From: Schizochytrium sp. TIO01
Taxonomy: Eukaryota; Sar; Bigyra; Thraustochytrida; Thraustochytriidae
NCBI GenBank assembly: GCA_004764695.1
Contig: SMSO01000034.1
Coordinates: forward strand, 2,240,501-2,304,500
Reading direction: 5' to 3'
DNA: 64,000 bases
This document shows, piece by piece, positions 40,495 through 51,700 of the stretch; within the stretch, counting starts at the first letter, position 1, and every line of letters starts with the position of its first letter. Under the pieces are notes generated by a model that saw only the letters and a program-made list of their open reading frames with translations, was not told the DNA's origin and made no database searches. The position numbers were made by a program, and so were the translations under genes.

Positions 40495-40755
40495 TTACTG
40501 CCCATCAATCGATTGACCAACACCCTCGCTTTGGCAGCGAACAGAGCTTCTTTGGCCAGGGCCAGCGTCGATAAAGGCTGAGAAGAGGGTTCGGGGTGCC
40601 TGCCTCACGCACTTCTGCAGGCTTGCCAGCTTGCCTTCACGCCTGGGCTGCTGCTCCCTGGCCTGCTTCGTGTTGGCTGCCTCGTTCTTGGCCGCTCGTT
40701 GCTGCTTTTGCAAATCTTCTTTCTTTTTGTTACCACGAACAAAACCCTTTTTCAT
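40495..40755 (-). CDS. Possible first exon of a small basic protein (SERF/ZNF706-like N-terminus)
   Basis: The 86-residue frame starts MKKGFVRGNKKKEDLQKQQR and stays rich in Lys, Gln and Ala to about residue 50, like the N-termini of SERF/4F5 or ZNF706-type small proteins. The end is unlike those families. A GTAAGT-like donor overlaps the stop codon (the gene strand reads GGGCAGTAAGTGC), so the true gene may splice on. No zinc-finger second exon could be found downstream. This could also be chance coding bias. Confidence 0.25.
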   Translation of the reverse strand: MKKGFVRGNKKKEDLQKQQRAAKNEAANTKQAREQQPRREGKLASLQKCVRQAPRTLFSAFIDAGPGQRSSVRCQSEGVGQSIDGQ

Positions 40756-42320
40756 TCATAGGTGTATCAAAACGAAGCGAGCGAAATGTGTGCTACTTCG
40801 TACGTAGACTCTACAGTAGCACCTCCTTCTGTAATCTTTTCGCAGCTCAGCAGGTCGTGCTATGATTTGGGTGATCTCTACTGACGCTGATTTCATTTGT
40901 CCGCTCTGCCATCGCCCAGAGGTTACAGCATAACACCTGGTCAAGGGACGCAGAGCTCCTGGATAGATTTAATTGACTCACGTACTTGGCATTGATTTCA
41001 TGACGCATCGAGTCCTTCACGACTGCTTGGGTTGAAATGAACTCATCGAAATGCACTACCAGTGGATACGTTCTGGGGTGAGATTTTAGTATTTGTGCTT
41101 TTCATCGTAATGCCGTATTGGATTGTGCTGGGTACAAAAAGTAGCATGCCAGCGATGCAGGGATGTCTGTGTGAGCTTTTGTAGAGTTCGGCCTTATTTC
41201 TTCTTGTTTGTTTACAGAATGATAAAACGCTGTTCTGTTAATTGTGTTGAACTCGTTTCATCGTGAGATCTTAATTAGAGATTTAACGAGACCTTCAAAA
41301 CAAAGTGACCTGTATCCCAATTGGAAAATATGGCAAAAAACGAGCTTTTCAGATTTGATTTGATGTCTCACCCACTCCAATGGAAACACCTGCCTCGCTA
41401 CATCTCTGTGATCTGGTTTGCTATTTAAGAAGACTTTTTTAAATTGGGAAATCTGAATCTCGGACCAATGTCTTTCAACCACGAGCGCCAGATCTATTCG
41501 CAGGAGTTATGGCTCGCATGCTAGTCCTCACAACTTACACAGAGTTTGGAAAGGTGACATCATAGCAATTTTTCATAGTCAAATCTCTCTGGAATGAAGA
41601 CCTTATCGATTGTTTCGACGAAGTACGTAGTTATAAATCGTATTTTCGGGAGTCGAGTCTTTTTACTTTCACGAATGATAGATATGAAGTAACTTCTCAC
41701 ACTCGCTCTGCCCCAATTTTAACTCAAAACAGAAGAGAACCTTTACAATGTGCTTCTTCAAAAGAGAAGGCACTGAGCTAAGTCCAAGCTCTGGCAACTG
41801 AGTGATTCGTGTGCTCTATTCTCCTCATCTGTGTACTATTGGGGAGGTTTTAAAGTAGAACTCAACATTCATGTCCCAGGGTCTTCGAAAAGAATACCTC
41901 ATTTCATTTCCTTCTGCATGTGTTTTGTGTCTTTCGATGTTTTAGGTACAAATATGATTCATAATTATAAAAAGTTATCATCAATAAGCATGTTTATCTT
42001 TCTGAAAAGAAAACGTAGAATAAAGAAACAATAGGCATTTCTCATTTCATAGCAAAGGCAGCTTTTGACAATCTCTCTGCAAAGCGTTGCTCTGTGATGA
42101 TCAGATCAGCGTCTGAACATTCCAGCGTTTAGACAGAGTTTGTAATGCTTCCGAGGTCCCCAACGCAAGCACGTGTTCTTTCGCGGACACGATTTGACCG
42201 TGACTATAATATAAAACCAGAAAAAGCTATTGCACATTCAACGAACTATTCAAGAATGATCCAAATAAGCCCAGCTACTATTTACTCCAAGGATACTTTT
42301 ATTTTTATTTATTTATTTTA

Positions 42321-42345
42321 AATATATATATATATATATATATAC
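42321..42345. repeat. (TA)n microsatellite
   Basis: About eleven TA copies in an AT-rich context. Confidence 0.9.
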
Positions 42346-44173
42346 CATAACTTGAAGTAATAAAAAATAAACAGCGCCCCAAAATAAAACAAAATAAAAG
42401 GTACCCTATTACTATTTCCTTTTATCTGCTAAGAAGAACTTTAAAGAACACAGCCTCTGCGTTCGATATCCTGGCCTCAACATTGTGAGCAGTGGTATAA
42501 ATCAATATCCATCCATGGCCACCAAAGAAGCTGCCGGCAAAATAATGATATCTCCAAAACCATTTATTAGCCAGCTCTTCGCAACTCGGAAGGGCGTGCA
42601 CGCTTTGTGGCGGCTCTCTTTGCACCACAACCACGAGAAAGTCACACACGTATTTCATAAATAACCAATTATACTTAACACAATGTGCGGCTGTCATTCA
42701 CAGAACAGGAGTATCTAATCGGAGCAGCACTCTCTTGGAACCATGAACTTCTTATTAAGTTTTTTCATGATTCTTTCATCGAGTTTTCACAATCATAATA
42801 CCAATGGCTGGTACAATAGGCAATAGTTGATGAATCCCCTGATCCATCCATGCATTCTATTGCCTATCATTAATATATTCAAAGTAATGACGACGCACTC
42901 TTCAAAGCTCGCGCGTTTTCTAATTGGAGTTTGATGCCTTTTCCATTTTTTATTTTTTTTAATTCAATTAATTTATATATGAAGAATTAAACGTTTTTGT
43001 TTTTCTCGAAGGAATACGTAATCGAATACTACTGGATATAGCTAAGAATCTTGTTCTTCGTAATACTCACTAGGTTAGTCTTAATTCAGGCCAAGTTTTG
43101 TAATTCTTGTCATAACCTATGACTTACTTCAACGTTGGTTTCCGTTCAACGCTGAAGCAAGCAGATCATAGCAGCTGTTGGAATGTCCGTGTTCTAGCGA
43201 GTGAAGAACAACAGGAAACCATGATGTGATGGGCTATCATCTCGTTCAACTAGGCTGGGATTTGATTGGGGTTGAAAGTTGTGTTTGACTGCTTTATGAA
43301 TCACCACAGAAAAGGGACTACAGCTACAAGTACTAGCGCGAGTTTTGGTGCGCTGATTGATTATGAGTATTGTTTTTAGGTTTCCTTATAACAAACATCT
43401 TTTGCGATAGGTTTTGTTGACTCTCGTGTACGCACAGAATGGGCACTAGATCTTAGTTTTAAATAAATTTCATGCCTAGCCCATGATTGCGTCCTGAAAC
43501 AGACTTCCCATAAATCAGTTGCCTTCTGCAATCGTGTATTTGCTGCTATGGTGCCTTGCAGGATTAAAAGGGTATTTAGTATTTTCAGTTATTTAATTTA
43601 TTAGCACTAAACTCAGGTGCGATAACTCCGATTGTTTAGAGCACCGGCATTATTGACACTCGTCAGCTCTTGGCTTGATATATTAAAGGCTGGCGCTTGG
43701 TAGATCTTCAAATATTTTTTTCTAAGCAAGGAAAGAATGATGTAGATACCTGGGTATCTGCAACCTGAGTCACTATGAGGCTACCTGTATCATTCTCATC
43801 AGTTTGAGACTAAGACTACATATACACTTCAGTATTAAGTAAAGGAAAGATAAGAGTTAGCATGCATTTGGAAGAAAAAACCTAAAAATTGAATTGCAAC
43901 AAGCCTCTGGGCGAGCTGCATTTCCCAAAGAAACCTTTAGAGTGTCATTCAGAGGTATCTTTGTGAAGGATTTGGAGGCTTCTCGAGTATAAAAGAATCA
44001 CTGTGCTCCTTAAAGCATCGCCACTATAATCGTGATAGTAGCTGAGGTAGTGAAATAAAACAAGTTGTAGCTTAATTGACTTTTTTTTATTGTTGGGAGC
44101 GAATACACGATTGGGAGCAAACAAAAGTTTTACTACAAAGAGTACTGCTCTACTCCAGTTAAATACTTCCTGG

Positions 44174-44187
44174 CCCTAAACCCTAAA
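44174..44187 (+). other. Two tandem CCCTAAA telomere-like units
   Basis: CCCTAAA occurs twice head to tail, about 220 bp before the ATG at 44405. Plant promoters use similar 'telo-boxes'; two copies could also be chance. Confidence 0.3.
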
Positions 44188-44404
44188 AAGAGAAAACTGG
44201 TGTCCCTGTTTATCTTCATTATTCTGGAGTCGAGCGCCTGGTCGGAGAGCAGACCCCTAACTTCGCAACACTCGCAAATCAAACGTCAAACTACCTTGGT
44301 ACTACGCCTCCCTCATTAACACTGCACGAGTACAACCAAGAAGTTGAATTGCTACAGCAAGTAACTAGCGGTCTTGAAGGCTTTCAAGAATTGTTGACTT
44401 GGTA

Positions 44405-45154
44405 ATGGAGGGATTTTTATCTAACTTATTCACAGCTTTAATTGGAGCTGTGATAGGCTATGCATTTGGTGCTACCAAAGTGTATGTTGAGAACTTTCAA
44501 GATCGAAAGTTTTCTGTGCTTTTTGGCGAGGAATATGCTAAGTATCATGAGGCCATTACCTTCCTCTTGCTTCCCGAGGCTGAACCCCATAGTGGTAGCT
44601 CTACTCCTCCGAGTCAACAAAGAGGACTCGTTCTTGAAAGAGATTTTCGAAAGGCTCTAGAAGATCGCGTCAAGACCTACCACGCACGTTACGGCCCCCA
44701 TTCAGAGAATGACGTATTTGCCCGCCTCGATAAAGCTCGCAGAGCAGTCGATTTGTACATCAACAAGGTTGAGAATGTGGTCAAGGATTCACAGAGCTGG
44801 TTGGTTTGTGTGACGTGCTGTACCTGCTGTAAGCCGAATGGTCTTTCTAAGATGGAGGAAGAGAAGGTAATTAGGGTGTATTTCCGCTATCTCAACACAG
44901 TAAAGAAAATGTATAATGTTTTCTATTTCGATTCAGACGGGGAGCCTAGAACAAGTCAATCGGGACCCAACGATAATCAGACTATTGCGTTTCCTGAATG
45001 CGAAAAAATCTATAAGCTCTGGGAACAAAAGATCCAAAACTCAGCCACCCAAGCCGGATCTACATATGCTGAAAATGATGAACGTAGAGCATTATTAAGT
45101 ACTGTTGATACAAGGTCCTGCAAATATTTAAACTTTTGCTTCTGTCGCTTCTGA
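44405..45154 (+). CDS. Orphan single-pass membrane protein
   Basis: ATG 44405 gives 249 residues beginning MEGFLSNLFTALIGAVIGYA, one N-terminal transmembrane or signal-anchor helix. The rest is soluble and charged, with helix-rich stretches (FRKALEDRVKTYHARYG, ARLDKARRAVDLYINKVENV). A Cys cluster CVTCCTCCKPNG lies at about 137-148 and another CysPhe-rich tail ends the protein (YLNFCFCRF). The clusters could bind metal or be palmitoylated; no known family matches. AATAAA at 45167-45172 follows the stop. The frame is well above chance length for this AT-rich area, which supports a real gene. Confidence 0.65.
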   Translation: MEGFLSNLFTALIGAVIGYAFGATKVYVENFQDRKFSVLFGEEYAKYHEAITFLLLPEAEPHSGSSTPPSQQRGLVLERDFRKALEDRVKTYHARYGPHSENDVFARLDKARRAVDLYINKVENVVKDSQSWLVCVTCCTCCKPNGLSKMEEEKVIRVYFRYLNTVKKMYNVFYFDSDGEPRTSQSGPNDNQTIAFPECEKIYKLWEQKIQNSATQAGSTYAENDERRALLSTVDTRSCKYLNFCFCRF

Positions 45155-46171
45155 TTATAGATTTTTAATAAAAAATTAATATGCTGCGCTATGATTCAGA
45201 GTTTTGGGGTGATCTTCATTCAACTTCCTGTATTTACATAACTGTAAGATTGCGTTTGTACAAGCAGCACGTAGAACTCAACTTTTCAACATAAAAGGTA
45301 AACCCAAACAGTAGTTCTCGCAAAGAAAGAAATATCAATCAATTAAAGAACACAATTAAGTAACAAGATCTATTACCGATGTGATAATACAAAACAAAAT
45401 GGATATTGAATGAAAATGTGTGCAGTAGTTGAAAAGTTATACGTACAACAATAAGTCATGCTTAGTGGGCGGTGCGCTTGGTGAAAATCGAGGCCGGGCA
45501 AAGCGCTAAAAATGACCCTTGTCTGGTGTATTCTGACAGTTTGGTAGAAACACAAAGATGAGGACTGAATACATGACGAGAGAGGTAATATTTAACGGCT
45601 GATTTTGCGGAGCACTAGATAAAGAAAACAAGGTGAGGTAGGTATTTCTTGGAAATATTATATCGGACAAAGCGAGATAGGCGATGAGGTCCACAGCTCG
45701 CACAGGCTAGCGTGCTCCTTTTCATTTCTGTGAATGCAGTTTCGGTGTATGAAGAGTCACCCTTTATTTGCAGATGCGTGCGTTTTCTCGTAATAAGGAG
45801 GGGAACTTTCCCCCCCCTTTCTCGGCATACATTCTTGAAATCTCATGAGGCGCAAGATACGAGAAAGGAGGAGAAGAACAAAGAGATAGCAGATCTACAG
45901 GATCAATGCAAGCATTAGAAATAAGGGGCGAGACGAGACAGCAAACAACATTTGCCCCAAGAATTCTATTTGGTTTGATAGACTGCATACCTACGACAGC
46001 ATTACAGTCCCCAGCCAAGGGGGAAATACACTGAGAAATGAATGGAGAAACGAAGCCACTAGGTGGAGAGTAAGCGCATGGACAGAAATGGTACATGGAA
46101 TCATGATCAAAAATACCACAGAATGCCATGTACACTATAGAGAGGCAGCAGTTGCATTCTCTGTGTGACTC
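45155..46171. other. Convergent intergenic region
   Basis: About 1 kb, AT-rich, between the orphan membrane protein (+) and the SDR gene (-). No gene recognised. Confidence 0.45.
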
Positions 46172-48163
46172 TTACCATTTTAATAGAGTTTTGTACTCGG
46201 GATCATCGACATCCAGGTGACGATGATTAAGAAAGGTGCCAGTGTGTTCCTCAAGATTAATGTAGTCAAGGATCCGCAAAAACTTTTCCACAGCGTCTGA
46301 AGGAAGCATCCAACCGAAATCAGGCGTTGCACGCGGACCGAGCCACTGCTTTAAGGTATCAGTGCATACGCCACCGGGGTTGTATGCAGCAACAAGAATA
46401 CCCTCGTGTTTGAATTCTTGGGCCATGACCGAGGTACCCATATTGAGCGCTGCTTTAGACATTTTATACTCGTAATGGCCCTTAGCCTGTCCACCACAGC
46501 AACCCCCGATTGATCCGGCAGCAGAGGAGATATTAATGATACGCCGGCCACGACTCCTCCTCATCAGCGGCAACATTAAACGGGAGAAGAGAATGGGCCC
46601 AGCGGCGTTGGTAACTAAACTCTCAATGAGCTTGTTCGCACGCACGCAACGGAGGCCCGTGGGCCGGGTCATAGAGCCAGCGTTGTTGATGAGCAGGTCG
46701 ACGTGTGAGGTTTCGCGACGAATGGTTTCAACGGCAAGTTTCATGCTTTCTTCGCTGCACTGATTAAACTTGACGATGCGGATGACACCAGGTCTTTCGA
46801 TGGAAAGCTGCTCCAGCATTGATGCTTCACTAGGTGTGCGGACAAGCGCGAAAATCTTGTCAAAGCCCTCCTTACGCCAAGGTCCTAACCATGAAGACAT
46901 GGGGCCGTCAGCGGGGCGCATAAGGGATTCGACCATGGCAAGACCGAGACCACGATTCGCACCGGTCACCACGCATACTCGGTGATAGCCAGCCCACTTG
47001 CGCGAGTCTTCCTTTACAGGATGCTCTACCAAGGGATCCGCTCCTGGAGCCTTGCTTTCTTCTCCGTTGCCAGGTGAAAAGCTGCTGTCGGATGCGATGC
47101 GAATCGCAGAACGACTTGCGATAGGGTACTCTCCACGGAATTGCTGAGTGCTTGAATTCCTTAATTCTCCATTTGCTGTTGAAGGGCAAACTGGCATTCC
47201 TGCAGACTTGGCCTGCTTACCCAATTCCATTTGTACGCCTGCCATCCACCTTGCTGGGCAGTCCGATCCTACAGAAGCACTGTCTTCTTGACCATCGCTG
47301 CTGTTGCTGCTGCTGTCTGATGCGTGGCGACGATCTTGTGGTTGTTGTTGCTGCTGTTGACTTTTATTTGGCTGTAGACGCTGCTGTTGACGTTCGCCAC
47401 ACCCATGATCCGTAGTCCTATAGGACTCAGCGTTCACAAAATCAGTCAAGTTGATACTGTTACTGGCCTTGAACATTTGCAAGTTCTGTTGTTGCGGCAG
47501 GCCAACTTGGCGAGGGGGTGACTGCTGCATGTCCGCTTTGATGTTTCCGCCCCCCGGTTTGGTCTCGTTGCAGGCTCCATTCTCGATCGACGATTTCTTC
47601 TGTTCAGAGCAGCACCTCCTTCGGGCGCTCGGTTCTTGGCATTCGATCTGCCGAGCTCCTCCAACGGGTCTCCCAGACCTTGTGCGCAGCTCGCAAGGCG
47701 TGGATGCCGTCGATGTGTCGTCCGCCTCGTGTTCCTCCTCATCCAATTCCTCCAGCGGCAGCGAGAGCGCCGTGGGTTTCACGCCTCGGGGGTTCTCTGC
47801 AATATTGGCGTAGTTTTGAGCGGCAACAACTGGCCCATGCTCGCGGCTTAGTGGAAAGCCGAGTGGGTCGGCGCTTGCGCCGCTGACGTTCGATCCAGGG
47901 TTCAAAGTTGTTCGAGTTATTTCTCCATCATCTCCGCGTGCCGCCTGCGAGCACCGCTTGCCGCAGACGCGCGGGCAGTCTCGCTGCATCGCGTCTTCGA
48001 GGCCTCTCTCGAGTTCTCGCTTTGCAGCTCCGCCGCCGCCTTCGGAAATTCCGGCACTTGCGCCGATGTGCGCGCCTCCCCACAGCCGTCCCACAGCCCT
48101 GCACACTGGGTCCTCTGTGCGCTCCGCTCCCAGCTTCTTTAATCCCCACACCTCCGCAACCAT
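46172..48163 (-). CDS. Short-chain dehydrogenase/reductase with ~390-residue disordered N-terminal extension
   Basis: The classical SDR domain occupies the last ~265 of 663 residues: nucleotide-binding TGANRGLG, LLINNAG, catalytic Ser in INISSAAGS, Tyr and Lys in YEYKMSK, then the YNPGGVCTDT turn (PG motif). These enzymes reduce or oxidise carbonyl/hydroxyl groups with NAD(P)(H). Substrate unknown. The layout is like the C-factor/sniffer group. The N-terminal part is low-complexity: Arg/Gly-rich, then a Glu/Asp run (LDEEEHEADD), polyglutamine stretches (QQQQQ) and Ser runs. It has no domain and is unusual for an SDR, so translation may start further inside. No ATG choice is certain; 48163 is the first in the frame. 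Confidence 0.8.
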   Translation of the reverse strand: MVAEVWGLKKLGAERTEDPVCRAVGRLWGGAHIGASAGISEGGGGAAKRELERGLEDAMQRDCPRVCGKRCSQAARGDDGEITRTTLNPGSNVSGASADPLGFPLSREHGPVVAAQNYANIAENPRGVKPTALSLPLEELDEEEHEADDTSTASTPCELRTRSGRPVGGARQIECQEPSARRRCCSEQKKSSIENGACNETKPGGGNIKADMQQSPPRQVGLPQQQNLQMFKASNSINLTDFVNAESYRTTDHGCGERQQQRLQPNKSQQQQQQPQDRRHASDSSSNSSDGQEDSASVGSDCPARWMAGVQMELGKQAKSAGMPVCPSTANGELRNSSTQQFRGEYPIASRSAIRIASDSSFSPGNGEESKAPGADPLVEHPVKEDSRKWAGYHRVCVVTGANRGLGLAMVESLMRPADGPMSSWLGPWRKEGFDKIFALVRTPSEASMLEQLSIERPGVIRIVKFNQCSEESMKLAVETIRRETSHVDLLINNAGSMTRPTGLRCVRANKLIESLVTNAAGPILFSRLMLPLMRRSRGRRIINISSAAGSIGGCCGGQAKGHYEYKMSKAALNMGTSVMAQEFKHEGILVAAYNPGGVCTDTLKQWLGPRATPDFGWMLPSDAVEKFLRILDYINLEEHTGTFLNHRHLDVDDPEYKTLLKW

Positions 48164-48527
48164 CCTGCGGAATCAAACTTTAGGGGAACCCGCGCCCTTC
48201 CCCGGCCACTAGCGTAACAACTATCTGGGTCCTAGCTCGCCCGCTCTCTTCTCTTTGCCCGTCGTCGTTTCGTTCGTCGGTTTTAAGAGGTGCTTTGGTG
48301 TTCACTCGCTCCGAGTTAATGGAGTTTGGTTGAACTCGTCGCAGCAGTGGCGTCGGTCACCACGATGCGCGGTATATATCGCTCGACAATTCCGCGGCAG
48401 AGTTTGGGGTTTGCTGCAGCTCCGGCCGAGCTTTTGCTCTTCTTCTACATCGGTTAGCCTTCGCAGCTGAGCCTCTCTCGTTTCCCTGTTCTTTCCGCGC
48501 GTTCTACTCCCTATACTACCACCCAGT

Positions 48528-48541
48528 TACGGACTCCTACC
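48528..48541 (-). promoter_or_regulatory. 14-mer shared with the AlaRS promoter
   Basis: The + strand word TACGGACTCCTACC differs at one base from 39703-39716 upstream of AlaRS and has the same orientation relative to its gene (SDR, ATG 48163, ~365 bp away). It may be an upstream element or chance. Confidence 0.3.
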
Positions 48542-48717
48542 ATAGCCTGGCCTCGCTGTTCTTTTCTTCTGTCCTCTCATCGTCTTTTCTAAGTGTAGTA
48601 CTAATTATAATTAGCACATCGTATGTAAATTAACTAACCTGAAACATCTTTTGATCTCCTTATTACGCGTTATGTCCATCGACTTTAAACGATCTGTTCA
48701 ATGATTGAAAGAGCGAC

Positions 48718-48775
48718 AGAAAGAAAGAAAGAAAGAATGAAGGAATGAATGAACGAATGAATGAAGGAATGAAAC
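48718..48775. repeat. GAAA/GAAT microsatellite
   Basis: Repeats of GAAA pass into GAAT with GAAC variants. Confidence 0.85.
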
Positions 48776-51700
48776 CTCGGCCTCGAGAGAACCCTTGTAA
48801 TTAGGCGGCTCCGAAGAGGAATCTCCGGCAGCCACCATGTCGTGTACGCAGTCTCTGGCGGCCTCGTGCCGTCGGCGCTGCTCCTTCTCCAGACTCGCAG
48901 CGGCTTCGGCGCAGACCTTTGAGGTCCCGTTCGGCAAAGCTCTGCGTTTTCCCGTTTGTTATTTGTTGTTTGTTTGTTTGTTATTTGTTATTCTTTCTTT
49001 CTTTCTTTCTTTCTTTCAAAGCTCTTTCTTTCAAAGTTCTTTTGAAAGGAACGATTGAAAGAAAGGAAGTATTGAATGAATTCCTCACTTCCCTATTAAC
49101 TCCTTACTGCCTTTAAAAACAAAGTTAAAACATTATTAAAAATAAACTCCTACCAGTTAACGTAATGGGCACTACCCCCCTTCTTCCATGGTCACTGTAG
49201 CCGCGCGAAGAGTAACACTAAAGATAACACCAACCATAACGATAGAGATAACAATGGGTGAGTGAAAATAGAAGTGCCTTACATGAGAAACAGCGAAAAG
49301 ATAACAAAGAAGATAACAGTACGGCGAAACCCACCTCTATGGCCCTCATGACCCTGGGGTTCATAACATCTCAACTTATGTGGCAGAGGGAAAGTGTTCT
49401 TCAAAGTTTCTTTGGCTGTTATAAAAATCTTATAAAATAAAATAGTTGATTTCAAAATATCATAATTATTATCATGAGAACAAACGTCGGTATTTCTGCT
49501 CTTTACTGCGCTTTCACTGCGGTGGCCGCTCTCCTTCGCGCAGGAAGCGGAAGGCGGACCAGGCTCGCGAGAACAGAGGATGCAGCACACACGTAAACCT
49601 CTGCTTCTCTCCGCGAAGACCACCATCTCAGGTGTCTGCGACGTCGTGTTCGGCCAAACTTGAGATGGGAGACGAAAGGCTCTTTCAGTCGAAGCGAGGG
49701 AGCGCTATGTAACCTATAGGAGTGTCCTAACGGGGAAAGGACTACAACAGTTGTACTATGGGAGGCAAGTAATACGAAGAAAAGGAGCTGCGGGAGTCGA
49801 GAACGACCTTGGACCGCATAGGATGAGGTTACCCACAGTGATGGCTGCCTGTGTTGTGGTGGTCGCTTGAGAAGGAAAGATGGAGCCCCAGTTTCAAAGA
49901 AGTTGGTGCTGACAATGAACTTCGTTCGCATGGGCTTGAAGAACTCTGCTTGCGAGTTGGAGTTGAGGGACTTGAATTGGCCAAGGGCTGTGTCGGAATG
50001 CATCGTAGAGCGATGATATCGATACGGAATCCAGTTGGCCTGGAACAAAAGTGTAGCCAGCGAGCACTTCTTCCACCGCGGATGTTCCAAAGTCCCAAGC
50101 AGGGCTCGGCGGAGCAGGGCTCAACTCCGAGCTCCTGGCTGGCTGCGCTTACTTGGTCGGCGATGAGAGCACTAAAGCCGCTCGCAACCTCGCTGGTGAG
50201 ATGGACATTGGACACCGTGGAAGAATAAGTCTTGACGCTGCGTCTTTCAAAGGGCCACACGCTTTGGGCAGCGAAGAATGCTCTCTGGCCTGGAGATAGA
50301 CGCCTAGGTGTCGGATATGTTCGCTGGACCTCCGGTTTTGATAGTGATTGAAGATGACAATGGACGTGCTGTGCTTTGGTGAATCATGTAAGCAGCGCAG
50401 ACGAAAACGATAGGCTCTGCACGTCGCGGGCAAGTTGGATACGAACCATAGTTCGATTATTGGCTGGCACGCTGGAGACTCCCACACTACTTATAATTGC
50501 ACCTCGGTCATCATCCGAGGAGCTATAACCGTGATTGGATTTGGAGAAACAATGGCGAGTGTCACGACGTAACGAGTGAGTTGTATTCTGATCTTCCGCG
50601 AAGCCTAGCATCGCTGCTGATCATGCAGCCGTGCGTAGTTGCGATTCCTATGAACATTAACATTCTTCGAAGCTGGTTAGTAGGTAGCGATGCAATGCCT
50701 CAACAGAGAGATGTAAGAGGATTTCGTGGAAACAGTACGAGTAGGTTTACTGCTACACGGGGTTGGTACCGAACCGTCCGAAGCAAACTGCTCGGCTTCT
50801 TCCAAGTCTAAGGACTCCCATTCAAGTCAGTGATGGGTACTGGCAGATCGATAACAACCACTGTGAGACCTTAGCGATATCCTTATTTAAAATAGGAGCA
50901 TTAGCTACAGTAAGAAGTACTTCATGATATAGATTAGTGCCTCTACACCCTCAATTTGTAGCCGAGCTATGATGCAAAGCTAATGGACTTGTTCTAGTTT
51001 AACCTACATACATTTGTACTAGTGTGCTGGTTGGACTATCGTCCTGGATTGTGGCTTCATCTTGCCTATCGCGTGCCGTTCTTTTCTAAGAAATTACAAT
51101 TGGAGACCGAAGCGATGTAAATGCCTCCATTCACTGAACAAGATCAAGTTCTTAAAGTTTAACTTTAGGGGAAGCTGCCAATTCAGGAATCATGAAGTTG
51201 ACGAAAGTACGATTGACTTGAGACTTCGATTAGTGGCAGCTCTTCTGGTATGGAAAATATAATTTTACTAGAAACACAACGACACGAGTCATTGTAAAAC
51301 CACGTTGTTTACTTTCCTCATTCCACGTCTTCCCAGTCATAATGAATGAGAGCATGCCTCATAAACATTACGAAAACGGCATCTTTCGAAACAGGAAGAA
51401 AAAACTCAGCACCATGGGCATGAAGATCATGATTTTATTTATCAAAGAATCCAATGCATAAGTCGAGAAGCGTATTAAACCCCTTCGCTTTTCTTTACCT
51501 TGTGGCGAAATATTTTGCCAGCCCAAGTTCTGCTCTACCTAGCATCTCCAAACAATCCTTTATTTAATTAAATAAGTGGCTGGTATTTTCACAAGAGCCA
51601 CATGTAATACGGAGCTTCATTCACTACAATAGGAGGTAGGCAAACCCATACTATTAGATATCAAGACGTTTTCTCTCACGAAGAAATAAACCCGATGTTC

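Larger units (their letters stand above)
40756..44404. other. Long AT-rich intergenic region, no gene recognised
   Basis: About 3.6 kb of low-GC sequence with only short frames. It includes a (TA)n tract at 42321-42345 and two adjoining CCCTAAA words at 44174-44187. Nothing resembling a transposon, tRNA or conserved protein was found. Confidence 0.45.

Noticed and set aside
44174-44187. Chromosome end suggested by CCCTAAA
   Set aside because: Only two units, with ordinary genes on both sides.
49503-50260. Calling a gene from the 195- and 143-codon minus frames
   Set aside because: Overlapping frames on both strands in a GC-rich island, no domain or start context; listed only as an observation.
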